The notes: a model not told the origin generated them from the sequence alone. Numbered from the stretch's first letter, positions 1-8,551 are shown. The stretch is 64,000 nt of DNA from Ruegeria denitrificans (GCF_001458295.1 NZ_CYUD01000001.1:434001-498000); one strand, 5' to 3'. Numbers and translations are program-made.

Positions 1-360
1 TATCTGTCGTTGAAAGGTTATACGGTCATTCCGGTCAATCCGGGCCACGCTGGCAAAGAGCTGTTTGGTCAGACCGTCAGGGCGTCGTTGTCAGAAATTT
101 CCGAGCCCGTGGATATGGTCGACATCTTCCGCCGCCCTGAATCCGTTCCGCCAATCGTGGATGAAGCTTTGGACGCTTTCCCGAGCTTGCGCACCGTTTG
201 GATGCAGATTGGTGTTGTAAACGAAGATGCCGCGGCCAAAGCACAAGCGCGCGGGGTAGATGTGGTGATGAATCACTGCCCCAAGATAGAATATCAGCGA
301 TTGTTTGGTGAGCTGCGCATGGGTGGGTTTGCGACCGGCGTGATCTCGTCCAAGCTTTGA
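1..360 (+). CDS. CoA-binding (YccU-type) protein, 5' truncated
   Basis: The reading frame is open from base 1 to the TGA at 358-360, so the true start lies left of the window. The visible 119 residues match the CoA-binding Rossmann-like domain family: a GYTVIPVNPG strand-turn, a VDMVDIFRRPE segment, a VWMQIGV strand and a C-terminal MNHCPKIEY motif with the conserved cysteine. Family members are about 135-150 residues, so only the N-terminal nucleotide-binding loop is missing. The biochemical role of the family is unclear. Its stop is three bases before the end of the convergent lipoprotein gene. Confidence 0.85.
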   Translation, partial: YLSLKGYTVIPVNPGHAGKELFGQTVRASLSEISEPVDMVDIFRRPESVPPIVDEALDAFPSLRTVWMQIGVVNEDAAAKAQARGVDVVMNHCPKIEYQRLFGELRMGGFATGVISSKL

Positions 361-363
361 CGC

Positions 364-930
364 CTAGTTGCCGGCATAGGGCAATAATTCACCGTATTGT
401 TCCACGCGCCGCTTCTCCAGCACAACGTCGCGCGGCACCCAATCGTATTTCGTGTCTTCGATCAGAGGGGACCAGAACAGCACCCCGCCATAGCGCCAGG
501 GGTCCAACACCACGCCGTCATACAACGTTTCACCCTTGCGGCTGATGATGGCTGTGCTGTGATCAATTCTGAACGGATTATCCGCATTGGCGATGGCGCG
601 GTGCAGCTCAAGCGTCTGGAAGTTTTCCTGTTTCAGGCGGCGCTCAATATCTTCGGCCCAGTGCCAGCATAACCCGCGCGGGCGCACGCCCTTGTTGACC
701 TTGGCGTTGTGGATCAACGGAGGGTCAGTGATCTCGTATTCCTGCACCAGCTGCGCCGTATAGGAATATGCAATGCGCGCTGCACGGTCAGCCTCGCCCG
801 GGTCGATATCGGGGCCAAGACTGCGTATTTCGCTGGCCAGCCGTTGAACTTCATCTCCGGTCGAAGGGGGAGGGGTCGCGCAAGCTCCCAGCGTCACTAG
901 GGCCAGTACCAAGGCCAAAGCTTTGATCAT
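364..930 (-). CDS. Conserved hypothetical lipoprotein
   Basis: This 188-residue protein starts at ATG 928-930 with an AAGGG Shine-Dalgarno on the minus strand seven bases away. The N-terminus is a lipoprotein signal (hydrophobic residues 3-13, lipobox LGAC with Cys17), so the mature protein should be lipid-anchored. The rest has no domain I can name; a GLCWHWAEDIE stretch and a DPWRYGGVLFW stretch look like conserved cores. I infer an envelope location only. It is convergent with the CoA-binding gene and lies downstream of hisE, separated by about 75 bases. Confidence 0.7.
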   Translation of the reverse strand: MIKALALVLALVTLGACATPPPSTGDEVQRLASEIRSLGPDIDPGEADRAARIAYSYTAQLVQEYEITDPPLIHNAKVNKGVRPRGLCWHWAEDIERRLKQENFQTLELHRAIANADNPFRIDHSTAIISRKGETLYDGVVLDPWRYGGVLFWSPLIEDTKYDWVPRDVVLEKRRVEQYGELLPYAGN

Positions 931-1003
931 CTGCGTGCCCTTCGATCTGCAAAGCGTGAAACACGATGATAAAGGGTTGAACGGTTTGACGAAACCCTGC
1001 CGC

Positions 1004-1321
1004 TTACCCTTTGGGGCGCCCGGCTTTTTCGGCTATGCCGCTGGTGCCCTGGCGTCGTTCCAGTTCCGCCAGAACGTCATCCAATGCCACATCCCGCGAC
1101 GCCAGCATGACCAGCAGGTGATAAAGCACATCTGCGGCTTCGGTCGTTAGTCCGACCTTGTTATCCTTGACGGCCTCGATGATGGCTTCAACTGCCTCTT
1201 CCCCGAATTTCTCGGCACATTTCTCGGGCCCTTTAGCCAGCAGTTTGGCGGTCCAGCTGGACTCGGGATCAGCGCTTTTGCGGGCCTCAATCGTTGTGGC
1301 CAGATCGTGCAGAATGCTCAT
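1004..1321 (-). CDS. hisE: Phosphoribosyl-ATP pyrophosphatase
   Basis: HisE hydrolyses phosphoribosyl-ATP to phosphoribosyl-AMP and pyrophosphate, the second step of histidine synthesis. The 105-residue length is typical of a stand-alone HisE. The MazG-like helical core is visible: [20 protein letters not shown] followed by [10 protein letters not shown] and [11 protein letters not shown], which hold the acidic metal-binding residues. Its ATG overlaps the hisF stop by four bases (ATGA), so it is translationally coupled as the last gene of the his block. HisI is not in the window. Confidence 0.95.
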   Translation of the reverse strand: MSILHDLATTIEARKSADPESSWTAKLLAKGPEKCAEKFGEEAVEAIIEAVKDNKVGLTTEAADVLYHLLVMLASRDVALDDVLAELERRQGTSGIAEKAGRPKG

Positions 1322-2079
1322 GCCAACCTCATCGGGATGCCTGCGGCGACCATATGTTCCTTGGCCTCGCGAATGGTGTATTCGCCGAAATGAAAGATCG
1401 AGGCGGCAAGAACTGCGCTGGCCCCACCTTCGGTCACGCCCTCGACCAGGTGATCGAGGTTGCCAACACCGCCCGAGGCGATCACCGGCACGTCCACAGC
1501 GTCCGAAATCGCGCGGGTCAGGGGCAGATTGAACCCGGCTTTGGTGCCGTCACGATCCATCGAGGTCAATAGAATTTCTCCGGCACCCTTGGCGACGACG
1601 GTTTTGGCGAACTCCACCGCGTCGATGCCGGTGGGTTTGCGACCACCATGGGTGAAAATCTCCCACTTGCCGGGGCTGACAGTCTTGGCGTCGATGGCGC
1701 AGACAATGCATTGACTGCCGAATTGATCCGCCGATTCCGAGATCACATCCGGGTTTGCAACAGCGGCCGAGTTAAAACTGACCTTGTCCGCGCCGGCCAG
1801 AAGCAGGGCGCGCACATCATCCTTGGTGCGAACGCCGCCGCCTACAGTCAGAGGGACAAAACACTGCTCGGCCGTGCGTTTCACCACGTCGAACATGGTG
1901 CCGCGATTTTCATGAGTTGCGTGGATGTCCAGAAAACAGATTTCGTCTGCGCCAGCGGCGTCATAGGCCTTGGCTGATTCAACCGGATCGCCCGCATCGC
2001 GAAGACCAACGAAGTTCACGCCCTTGACCACGCGGCCATCGGCGACATCCAGACAGGGAATGATGCGGGTTTTCAGCAT
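1318..2079 (-). CDS. hisF: Imidazole glycerol phosphate synthase, cyclase subunit
   Basis: HisF is the TIM-barrel cyclase that pairs with HisH to convert PRFAR and ammonia to imidazole glycerol phosphate and AICAR. The protein is 253 residues, the family length. It starts [20 protein letters not shown] with the catalytic Asp11 in the first strand, shows the phosphate loops VGGGV and ASGGVG, and has the second catalytic Asp in [10 protein letters not shown]. An AAGGATG Shine-Dalgarno precedes the ATG. It lies downstream of hisA, separated by the opposite-strand DUF302 gene. Confidence 0.97.
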   Translation of the reverse strand: MLKTRIIPCLDVADGRVVKGVNFVGLRDAGDPVESAKAYDAAGADEICFLDIHATHENRGTMFDVVKRTAEQCFVPLTVGGGVRTKDDVRALLLAGADKVSFNSAAVANPDVISESADQFGSQCIVCAIDAKTVSPGKWEIFTHGGRKPTGIDAVEFAKTVVAKGAGEILLTSMDRDGTKAGFNLPLTRAISDAVDVPVIASGGVGNLDHLVEGVTEGGASAVLAASIFHFGEYTIREAKEHMVAAGIPMRLA

Positions 2080-2197
2080 GTCGGCATCCTTTGTTGGCGC
2101 ACCTCTACCGGCAAAGCCCCGCCGATGCCAGAGTTGTGATTGCCAGCCAGCTTAAAACTGTGAAAACTGCGCCCAAATTCATTAGGAGATCAATGAG

Positions 2198-2644
2198 ATG
2201 CGCAAACTTATTTTGGCAACCGCTTTTGTATTTGGAGGGACCGTCGCAGCAATGGCAGACGACATCATTAAAGTGAACACAGCTAAATCCGTGTCCGAGG
2301 CGATGGACGCGCTGGAGGCCGCCGTTGGCAACGCGGGCGCAACGGTGTTCGCGCGTGTTGATCACGCGGCTGGGGCTGAAAAGGTTGGGCTGACCATCCC
2401 GGCAAATCAGGTTCTGATCTTCGGCAACCCGGCATTGGGCACACCCGCCATGCAAATCGATCCACGCGCCGGATTGTTCCTACCGCTGAAAGTTCAGGCC
2501 TATGAGGATGAAAACGGTCAGGTCTGGCTGGCCTATGAAGACCCGAAAGAGACGATGGATGACCTCGACGATGTCGAGAAAGCGCCCGTTATCGAAAAAA
2601 TGCGCGGTGCGTTGGCCAAGCTGACCTCGGTCGCTGCTCAATAA
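2198..2644 (+). CDS. Periplasmic DUF302 protein
   Basis: A 148-residue protein with a clear Sec signal peptide (MRKLILATAFVFGGTVAAMA, cleavage near residue 20) followed by a DUF302 domain: FARVDHAAGAEKVGL, the VLIFGNPALGTPAM turn and a PLKVQAYEDENGQVWLAY strand pair. The function of DUF302 proteins is unknown. It sits on the plus strand in the gap between hisA and hisF. A Shine-Dalgarno (TTAGGAG) lies just before the ATG, and a hairpin follows the stop, so it looks like an independent transcription unit. Confidence 0.85.
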   Translation: MRKLILATAFVFGGTVAAMADDIIKVNTAKSVSEAMDALEAAVGNAGATVFARVDHAAGAEKVGLTIPANQVLIFGNPALGTPAMQIDPRAGLFLPLKVQAYEDENGQVWLAYEDPKETMDDLDDVEKAPVIEKMRGALAKLTSVAAQ

Positions 2645-2653
2645 TACAAGGAT

Positions 2654-2679
2654 GCGCCAGCAGCACTTCTTGCTGGCGC
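2654..2679 (+). terminator. Hairpin after the DUF302 gene
   Basis: A nine-base-pair inverted repeat (GCGCCAGCA with TGCTGGCGC, loop of eight bases) begins ten bases after the DUF302 stop. The following T-tract is poor, so termination strength is uncertain. Confidence 0.5.
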
Positions 2680-2693
2680 CTTCAAACCACGGG

Positions 2694-2714
2694 AAAAAGC
2701 GGCTGACCCGCTTT
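2694..2714 (-). terminator. Intrinsic terminator at the end of hisA
   Basis: On the minus strand the last bases of hisA form AAAGCGG, a five-base loop, CCGCTTT and a run of T. The stem overlaps the hisA stop codon. This suggests that hisF-hisE may depend on read-through or on a promoter of their own. Confidence 0.5.
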
Positions 2715-3435
2715 AGTTGCCCAATGTGGCCAGGGCTTCTTTCAGATCAAGCGCTCCGTCATAAAGCGCACGTCCGGAAATCGCGCCGTTCAGCGCCACA
2801 CCGCAATCGCGCAGGGCGATCAGATCATCGAGCGAGCTGACACCACCAGAGGCAATCACTGGGATCGAAACGGCGCGGGCCAAATCGGCGGTCGCTTCGA
2901 TATTGGGGCCCTGCATCGCGCCATCGCGGTTGATATCGGTATAGATGATGGCCGCGACGCCTGCGTCTTCAAAACTGCGGGCCAGATCGGTGACCTGAAC
3001 ATTGGTCTCTTCGGCCCAACCCTTGGTGGCGACCATGCCGTTCCGCGCGTCAATACCCACAGCGACCTTACCGGGGAAGGCTTTTGCGGCCTCGCGCACC
3101 AGATCGGGGTTTTCTACTGCGACCGTTCCCAGAATTACGCGAGCGAGACCTTTTTCGATCCAGGTTTCGATCGTTTTCATATCGCGAATGCCGCCACCCA
3201 ACTGCGCGGGCACGTTGCAGGTTTTCAATATGGCTTCAACCGGAGCGGCATTAACCGGCTCACCCGCAAAGGCGCCGTTCAGATCAACAAGATGCAACCA
3301 CGCACACCCGGCGTCGACAAAAGCACGGGCTTGCGCGGCCGGATCGTCGTTGAACACGGTGGCCTTATCCATTTCACCGCGCAGCAGGCGCACGGCCTGG
3401 CCGTCTTTGAGGTCGATGGCGGGGTAGAGGATCAT
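2713..3435 (-). CDS. hisA: Phosphoribosylformimino-5-aminoimidazole carboxamide ribotide isomerase
   Basis: HisA isomerises ProFAR to PRFAR, the substrate of HisHF. The protein is 240 residues with a TIM barrel: [17 protein letters not shown] with catalytic Asp8, GGGIRD phosphate loop, [15 protein letters not shown] with the second catalytic Asp, and ASGGVSS near the C-terminus. It is paralogous to HisF in this block. It lies between hisH and hisF, with an opposite-strand periplasmic gene on each side, instead of the tight HAF overlap seen in enterobacteria. Confidence 0.97.
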   Translation of the reverse strand: MILYPAIDLKDGQAVRLLRGEMDKATVFNDDPAAQARAFVDAGCAWLHLVDLNGAFAGEPVNAAPVEAILKTCNVPAQLGGGIRDMKTIETWIEKGLARVILGTVAVENPDLVREAAKAFPGKVAVGIDARNGMVATKGWAEETNVQVTDLARSFEDAGVAAIIYTDINRDGAMQGPNIEATADLARAVSIPVIASGGVSSLDDLIALRDCGVALNGAISGRALYDGALDLKEALATLGN

Positions 3436-3569
3436 GTCGGGCGGCCCTATATCTTGGTTAGTCGCGCGGGATATCGCACAGTCAGGGCAGGGGATGCAAC
3501 GCGACGCAAAGTCATTCTTGCCCGAAGCCGGTCACCGGGTCAGAGTAATTGTAAAACAGGGAGAGCATT

Positions 3570-3971
3570 ATGAAGAAACTTCTACTTGCGGCAGGTTTTG
3601 CCACGATGGCAACCACCGCTTTTGCGGCCGATCCGGTTGACGGTCTGTGGAAGACCCAGCCGGGGGATACGGGCGGCTATCTGCATGTAACCGTTGCGGA
3701 ATGCGGTAGCGCGGTCTGCGGCACTATCGACAGCGCATTCAGTGCCGATGGCAATCAAAATCTGGAATACGAAAATCTGGGCAAGCAGATTATCTGGGAC
3801 ATGGTGCCCGAGGGTGGCGGCACCTATGACAGCGGTAAGATCTGGGACCCTGAGCGCAATAAAACCTACAATTCGAAAATGACACTGGACAGCCAGAATG
3901 AACTGACCGTCAAAGGCTGTGTTGCCGGTGGCCTGGTCTGCCGTGGGCAGACCTGGACGCGGGTTCAGTAA
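3570..3971 (+). CDS. Periplasmic DUF2147 protein
   Basis: A 133-residue protein with a Sec signal (MKKLLLAAGFATMATTAFA, cleavage before ADPVDG) and a DUF2147 domain: DGLWKTQ, two cysteines in AECGSAVCG, GKIWDPERNKTYNSKM and a C-terminal LVCRGQTWTRVQ. The domain is known from secreted proteins of proteobacteria, and its function is not established. A GGGAG Shine-Dalgarno lies upstream of the ATG. It is on the plus strand between hisA and hisH, ends three bases before the hisH stop, and is the second small periplasmic gene inserted in the his block. Confidence 0.88.
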   Translation: MKKLLLAAGFATMATTAFAADPVDGLWKTQPGDTGGYLHVTVAECGSAVCGTIDSAFSADGNQNLEYENLGKQIIWDMVPEGGGTYDSGKIWDPERNKTYNSKMTLDSQNELTVKGCVAGGLVCRGQTWTRVQ

Positions 3972-3974
3972 TCT

Positions 3975-4613
3975 TCAGGGGGTCCAGGTTAGGAAGTTCC
4001 CGATCATGCGCAGGCCTACATCCTGGCTTTTCTCGGGGTGGAACTGCATGCCAACCATCGTGTCGCGGCCAATCACGGCCGTGACTTCCTGTCCGTAATC
4101 CACATAGGCCAACCGTTCTGCCGGTTCTGTCACCCGGAAATGGTATGAGTGGACAAAATAGACGTGGTCGCCCGTTTTGACACCGCTAAACACCGGGTGA
4201 TCGCTTTCCAGCACCAGATCGTTCCAGCCCATATGGGGCACTTTCAACGCACTGTCCGACGGTTCGATCCGCAGAACATCACCAGCGACCCAGCCCAGAC
4301 CGTCGGTCTCGGTATATTCATGACCTTTTGAGGCCATCAGCTGCATCCCGACGCAGATCCCCAGAAATGGGCGGCCTTTTTGTTCGACTGCCTCGACCAT
4401 CGCATCATAGATGCCCTTGTGGCCGCGCAATTCGGACGCGCAAGCCGGGAACGCGCCGTCCCCGGGCAAGACCAGACGGTCGGCGCGTGCGACAACATCC
4501 GCGTCCGAGGTTACAACGACCTCACCCGCGTCCACTTCGCGCGCCATGCGCTGAAACGCCTTTTCAGCCGAGTGCAGATTGCCGCTTTCGTAGTCAATAA
4601 TGGCCGTGAGCAT
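3975..4613 (-). CDS. hisH: Imidazole glycerol phosphate synthase, glutaminase subunit
   Basis: HisH is the class I glutamine amidotransferase that feeds ammonia to HisF. The 212-residue protein has the nucleophile elbow GICVGMQLM with catalytic Cys and the C-terminal MQFHPEKSQ with the His-Glu pair. The DYESGNLHS N-terminus and LPGDGAFPAC loop are family features. It starts directly after the hisB stop, with no spacer, so hisB-hisH are one operon. Confidence 0.97.
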   Translation of the reverse strand: MLTAIIDYESGNLHSAEKAFQRMAREVDAGEVVVTSDADVVARADRLVLPGDGAFPACASELRGHKGIYDAMVEAVEQKGRPFLGICVGMQLMASKGHEYTETDGLGWVAGDVLRIEPSDSALKVPHMGWNDLVLESDHPVFSGVKTGDHVYFVHSYHFRVTEPAERLAYVDYGQEVTAVIGRDTMVGMQFHPEKSQDVGLRMIGNFLTWTP

Positions 4614-5201
4614 TTACAGCGCGCCCTTTGTGGACGGAATCGCATCGGCCTTGCTCGGGTCAGTCTCAACCGCCAGACGCAGGGCGCGGGCGACGGCCTT
4701 GAACGCGGCCTCGGCAATGTGGTGGCTGTTGAAGCCGTGCAGCTGGTCGATGTGCAGCGTGATGCCGCCATGGGTGCTGAGTGCCTGAAAGAACTCGCGC
4801 ACCAGTTCGGTGTCGAATGTCCCGATTTTCGGAGTCGGCAGATCCACGTTCCAGATCAGGAATGGACGGCCCGACAGATCCAGCGCACACCGGACCTGCG
4901 CGTCATCCATGGGCAGGTGGCATTCGCCATAGCGACGGATACCCTTTTTGTCACCCAGGGCTTGCGTCAACGCCTGACCCAGCGCGATGCCGGTATCCTC
5001 GACCGTGTGGTGATCGTCGATGTGATAATCACCCTTGGCGCGGATTGTCATGTCAATCAGCGAATGGCGCGCCAACTGGTCCAGCATGTGATCGAAGAAC
5101 CCAACGCCGGTCTGGTTGTCATAGGTGCCAGTGCCGTCCAGATTGACCTCGACCGAGATTTCGGTCTCGGCGGTTTGACGGCTGATCTTTACGCTGCGCA
5201 T
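4614..5201 (-). CDS. hisB: Imidazoleglycerol-phosphate dehydratase
   Basis: This is the monofunctional dehydratase that converts imidazole glycerol phosphate to imidazole acetol phosphate. It is 195 residues, lacking the phosphatase domain found in enterobacterial HisB. The manganese-binding histidine motifs are visible: [24 protein letters not shown], and near the C-terminus [20 protein letters not shown]. The start is followed by the usual R-x-A-E-x-T-x-E-T core. It is the first gene of the minus-strand his block. Confidence 0.97.
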   Translation of the reverse strand: MRSVKISRQTAETEISVEVNLDGTGTYDNQTGVGFFDHMLDQLARHSLIDMTIRAKGDYHIDDHHTVEDTGIALGQALTQALGDKKGIRRYGECHLPMDDAQVRCALDLSGRPFLIWNVDLPTPKIGTFDTELVREFFQALSTHGGITLHIDQLHGFNSHHIAEAAFKAVARALRLAVETDPSKADAIPSTKGAL

Positions 5202-5355
5202 GGGCGAATTCCTTTTGCTTCAGGCGCGCTTATAGACTTGGATGGCCCGCCTTATCCAGACCAAGCGTGGCATTCACCGCAAACTGTTGCAGGGGATTGC
5301 GCCCGGTCGCAGCCCATGCCAGCCTGCGGGCAACTGAACCAACAAGGCACGGCCC

Positions 5356-5595
5356 ATGTCCACTTGCGTTTTCATCCAGATTCGCTGCAAACCCGGCTCC
5401 ACCTACAAGGTGGCCGAGGAAATCGCCCTGCGCGAAATCCATTCCGAACTGTATTCGACCAGCGGTGAGTTTGACCTGCTGTTGAAACTCTACATCCCCG
5501 AGACCGAAGATGTGGGCCATTTCATCAATGAAAACCTGTTGGTGATTCCCAATATCGAACGATCGCTGACCACGATGACGTTCAAGGCATTCTAA
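5356..5595 (+). CDS. Stand-alone Lrp/AsnC ligand-binding (RAM) domain protein
   Basis: A 79-residue protein that is only the effector and oligomerisation domain of Lrp/AsnC regulators: FIQIRCKPGSTYKVAEEI, a SGEFDLLLKLYIP strand and a C-terminal IERSLTTMTFKAF. No helix-turn-helix is present. Such short proteins may bind amino acids or pair with full-length regulators; this is inference from the family. It is divergent from hisB, which might point to a link with amino acid supply. Its stop overlaps the convergent GNAT stop by two bases. Confidence 0.85.
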   Translation: MSTCVFIQIRCKPGSTYKVAEEIALREIHSELYSTSGEFDLLLKLYIPETEDVGHFINENLLVIPNIERSLTTMTFKAF

Positions 5596-6452
5596 CCCAG
5601 CTCAAAGGTCGTGACACCAAAGATGCGGCTCAGGTCGATGTCCGGTTGATGGCTGGAATACATCCGCGCCGTTTCGAAAACCTTCTCCAATCCAAGCTTG
5701 GCTGCCAAATCAAAAGCAGCCTGGTTGGGTTGGGGCATGTCGATAAAGACCTCTTGCGTGCTTTGATCCTCTGCCAACGTTGCTAACAGGCTTGCCAGCA
5801 AGGTTTCGGCAATGTCGGCGCGGTCTGCGAATAACGGCCCGATCTTGTAGCTGTTTTTGCAAGGGCGCAACGTGGCATAGCCTTTGATCTGTCCGCCCTC
5901 GGAATACACGCGTGAGACATGGCTCGGTGCGCTGATCCAGCCCTGCAGGAAAGTGTCGCGCGGGGTCGGGAACAGTTGGCGATCATATGCCTGTAATTCA
6001 TCAGAAACCGTAGTTAGGGCGTCGGTGCCGGCCGATGGCGGCAAAGCTCGCTGAATATCCGCTACGGTCCCGGTGAAGCGATAGTTGTTGTAGGCGAAGG
6101 CAAAGCCCGATTTGCGGTAATTGTGCTGTTGATCGACGACCCCATCCAACCCGACGTTGCGCGCAGTGCAGTTGGACAATGCACGCTGCCAAAGCTTCAG
6201 CCCATGTCCAGCGCCACGATGCTCGGGGTGCACGATATAGAATCCGAGGAAGGCAAACGTGTCGTCGTAATGGACCACCGAGATTGAGGCGATCATCTCA
6301 CCATCCAGAAACCCGCCTAGAAACCCGTCTGTATCAGTACTGTGGAAACATGCGGTATCATGATGACCGGGATTCCACCCCTCTTGCCCGGCCCAATCCA
6401 CGGCCTGCTGCAGTTCGTCAGCGGTAAGAGGGCGGATAACGTAATCAGACAT
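5592..6452 (-). CDS. GNAT family N-acetyltransferase
   Basis: A 286-residue acyltransferase. The N-terminal GNAT fold is visible: MSDYVIRPLTADELQQAVDW, IASISVVHYDDTFAFLGFYIV and the acetyl-CoA loop HPEHRGAGHGLKLW. The C-terminal half is a second GNAT-like domain (SRVYSEGGQIKGYATLRP, then a DMPQPNQAAFDLAAKLGL helix). The substrate is unknown. I chose the ATG at 6450-6452 because the longer open frame runs upstream through the tRNA-Gly gene and matches nothing. Confidence 0.85.
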   Translation of the reverse strand: MSDYVIRPLTADELQQAVDWAGQEGWNPGHHDTACFHSTDTDGFLGGFLDGEMIASISVVHYDDTFAFLGFYIVHPEHRGAGHGLKLWQRALSNCTARNVGLDGVVDQQHNYRKSGFAFAYNNYRFTGTVADIQRALPPSAGTDALTTVSDELQAYDRQLFPTPRDTFLQGWISAPSHVSRVYSEGGQIKGYATLRPCKNSYKIGPLFADRADIAETLLASLLATLAEDQSTQEVFIDMPQPNQAAFDLAAKLGLEKVFETARMYSSHQPDIDLSRIFGVTTFELG

Positions 6453-6535
6453 GGATGAACCCTGTGTTGCACATTGCAACCAGAATGACGCAATGAATTG
6501 CGAAGAACCAGCATGTTTGGAAAAGGGTTTGTATC

Positions 6536-6610
6536 TGGAGCGGGCGAGGCGATTCGAACGCCCGACCCTAACCTTGGCAAGGTTATGCTCTACCCCTGAG
6601 CTACGCCCGC
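6536..6610 (-). tRNA. tRNA-Gly (anticodon GCC)
   Basis: The minus strand folds as a full cloverleaf. The acceptor stem is GCGGGCG with CGCCCGC and discriminator T. The D arm is in GTAGCTCAGGGGTAGAGC. The anticodon stem TAACC/GGTTA encloses TTGCCAA with GCC. The T loop is GTTCGAATC. A genomic CCA (bases 6536-6538 on the minus strand) is encoded. The gene sits immediately upstream of the GNAT gene. Confidence 0.97.
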
Positions 6611-6758
6611 GCCGTTGAGTGAGGAGGGATGTATTAATTCCCACGCGGGCCTGCAAGCGGAAAAACACAAAAAAGCGGAAAAATCTTTCGACGGAAACCC
6701 GGCCGCCGCACGTTCAAAATACTCAGCATTATAAAACAAGAGGGTTCGAGGAGGGGAA

Positions 6759-6911
6759 ATGACACGGATAGCAGATATGAAAATGGCACTGTTGGCCGCC
6801 TTGATTGTGTTTACAGCAGTGTTCTGCGCGCGAGATGAGGACAAGCTGGTCGAAGTTGAGCCGATCCTCATGAAAGCGCCCCTGATTGAGACGCAGATAT
6901 TGGCGGGCTAA
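6759..6911 (+). CDS. Small single-span membrane or exported protein, 50 residues
   Basis: The ATG at 6759 is preceded by a very strong Shine-Dalgarno (GAGGAGGGG, two bases before AAATG region). The frame runs to TAA at 6909-6911. The product starts MTRIADMKMALLAALIVFTA, giving a hydrophobic helix at residues 9-23, one Cys at 23 and a short acidic tail of about 25 residues. The segment could be a signal anchor or a lipoprotein-like signal. No family is recognised. It lies between tRNA-Gly and the MAPEG gene and is convergent with the latter. Confidence 0.5.
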   Translation: MTRIADMKMALLAALIVFTAVFCARDEDKLVEVEPILMKAPLIETQILAG

Positions 6912-6926
6912 ACCCCGCCAACCGGA

Positions 6927-7310
6927 TCACAGAGCCAGCACGAGATTTGCGATGGCGGCAACCAGAATCGCCGTGAAAGTCAGCAGCATGCCGATCTGAC
7001 GCAGAATCACGATCTGCGGGCTGCGACCGAAGCCGTAGGCATGCATCACTCGTCCAGTCAGTAACGCCAGACCCAGCAGGTTCAGCAGCAGCCCACCTGC
7101 GCCCTGCAGGTCAACCATCGCGATGAGCAGCAGCGCAAAGGGCGTGTATTCAACAAAGTTGGAATGCGTCCGCATCACCTTGAGCATGCTCTGATTATTG
7201 CCATCGCCGTAGGAAATCTTGTCGCTGCGACGTTGGCTGATGACCTTAGCGCTTAGGACGACGTACAAAATTGCCAGCAGCGCGGCGTAGATTGGGGTAA
7301 CGGTCAGCAT
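6927..7310 (-). CDS. MAPEG family membrane protein
   Basis: A 127-residue integral membrane protein with four hydrophobic helices (about residues 4-24, 50-70, 74-92 and 104-126). The MAPEG pattern is visible: an MLKVMRTHSNFVEYTPFALL segment after helix 1 and a TGRVMHAYGF motif before the last helix. Eukaryotic members act on eicosanoids and glutathione; the bacterial YecN-type members have no settled function. The gene stands alone, convergent with the 50-residue membrane protein. Confidence 0.88.
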   Translation of the reverse strand: MLTVTPIYAALLAILYVVLSAKVISQRRSDKISYGDGNNQSMLKVMRTHSNFVEYTPFALLLIAMVDLQGAGGLLLNLLGLALLTGRVMHAYGFGRSPQIVILRQIGMLLTFTAILVAAIANLVLAL

Positions 7311-7559
7311 TATGGCCTCTCTTGGATCAAAAAGCCGCGCAAGAGACGGCGCGGTGTTTGAGACATTAGCCGGATTTACAACTTGTTCCAGATTGACCGA
7401 GCGTTGTGCGCACCGCTCGCAAGATCAGGGTGGCCGAGCGCCAAACAAACTTCTGCCGTAGTTTTGCCGAATTCCAAATTCAATCTATTCAAATACCATG
7501 TTTTGCACATGCATTTTCTTGGCTGCTGCTGCCAATGATAAAAGGGACAGGTGAGACGA

Positions 7560-8525
7560 ATGAAACAAGTTTTGCGGATCACGCGCGTATTTGCGATTTC
7601 ATTGATGTTGGTTGGGGTGGCCAGCTTTGCTGCGGTTGTCGCTATGCCAGACATTGCGATCGCCAAGAATGGTAACGGCGGTGGCAATGGCGGCGGTAAC
7701 GGCGGCGGAAATGATGGTGGCAAGGGGAATAGTGGCGATAGAGGCAATGGTGGCGGCAAGTCCGGCGAAAAAGGCGCAACAGCCAAAGGCGGTTCAAGTA
7801 ACAAATCAGCCAGTACCAGCAAGGGTCTGCTGGGCAAACTGGGCATCAAAAAAACCGACCGGAAGAAATCTGCAAAATCCCGTTCAACAAACACGAACAA
7901 GCCAGCTTTGATGACCAAGTTGGAAAACTTCGTGAAGGGCAATAAAAATCAGACCAAGACCAAAACGCCAGCGAAATCCAAGCCTGTTGCCGTGATTGAA
8001 GAAGAAGTTGTTCCCGCCAACAAACATGGAAAAATCGCATCCGAGCTCAAGGGGCTCAACGCGGCGCATGCCAGCCAGACGGGGCTTATGAACGCCGCTC
8101 CCAACAGTATGCCGGGCAAGCTGTATTCGTATCAGCAAAGTGTATTGGGCTACCCGGATGCGACTGCGGATCTGGAAGAAAAACAGACGGATCTGTCAGA
8201 CCTGCAAGGTTTGACGGATGAGCAAATCGAAGAACAGTACGCGCCCACCGATGAAGAGGTCGCCCAAGGCATTACTGCAGAAGATAAGTATAATGACGCG
8301 GTCGCCGAAGCAGAACAGGCAGTCCAAGACGCTGAAGATACACTGGCCGAAGCGGTTGAGCCGGAAGAAGCGTTTGATGCGCTAACAGATGGCCGAGAAT
8401 TGTCACCTGATGCAATGGACGAATTGCACGACCTTTTAGGACTGCCTGAGCCAGAAGAAGTCGACGAAACCGCGGCCGAGGCTGGGACAGAAACGGCAGA
8501 CGAAGAAGAGGTGGCCGACGGCTGA
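7560..8525 (+). CDS. Secreted Gly/Asn-rich protein with acidic C-terminus
   Basis: A 321-residue protein with a signal peptide (hydrophobic residues 8-30 ending near AIA). Next is a low-complexity stretch built on NGGG repeats (about residues 37-65), a Lys/Ser-rich basic segment, and a strongly acidic C-terminal third with Glu/Asp/Ala-rich probable coiled coil (DAVAEAEQAVQDAEDTLAEA). I do not recognise a family. The contrast of basic middle and acidic tail suggests an extended surface protein. I used the ATG at 7560; a GTG at 7551 is also in frame. An intrinsic terminator follows. Confidence 0.6.
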   Translation: MKQVLRITRVFAISLMLVGVASFAAVVAMPDIAIAKNGNGGGNGGGNGGGNDGGKGNSGDRGNGGGKSGEKGATAKGGSSNKSASTSKGLLGKLGIKKTDRKKSAKSRSTNTNKPALMTKLENFVKGNKNQTKTKTPAKSKPVAVIEEEVVPANKHGKIASELKGLNAAHASQTGLMNAAPNSMPGKLYSYQQSVLGYPDATADLEEKQTDLSDLQGLTDEQIEEQYAPTDEEVAQGITAEDKYNDAVAEAEQAVQDAEDTLAEAVEPEEAFDALTDGRELSPDAMDELHDLLGLPEPEEVDETAAEAGTETADEEEVADG

Positions 8526-8551
8526 TATCCACGCCCGCCCAAATTTGAAAA

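Noticed and set aside
4380-5468. A 362-codon plus-strand open frame over hisH and hisB
   Set aside because: It is the antisense shadow of two certain his genes; its product resembles no protein.
6453-6668. Longer start for the GNAT acetyltransferase
   Set aside because: The extension reads through the complete tRNA-Gly gene and adds no conserved residues.
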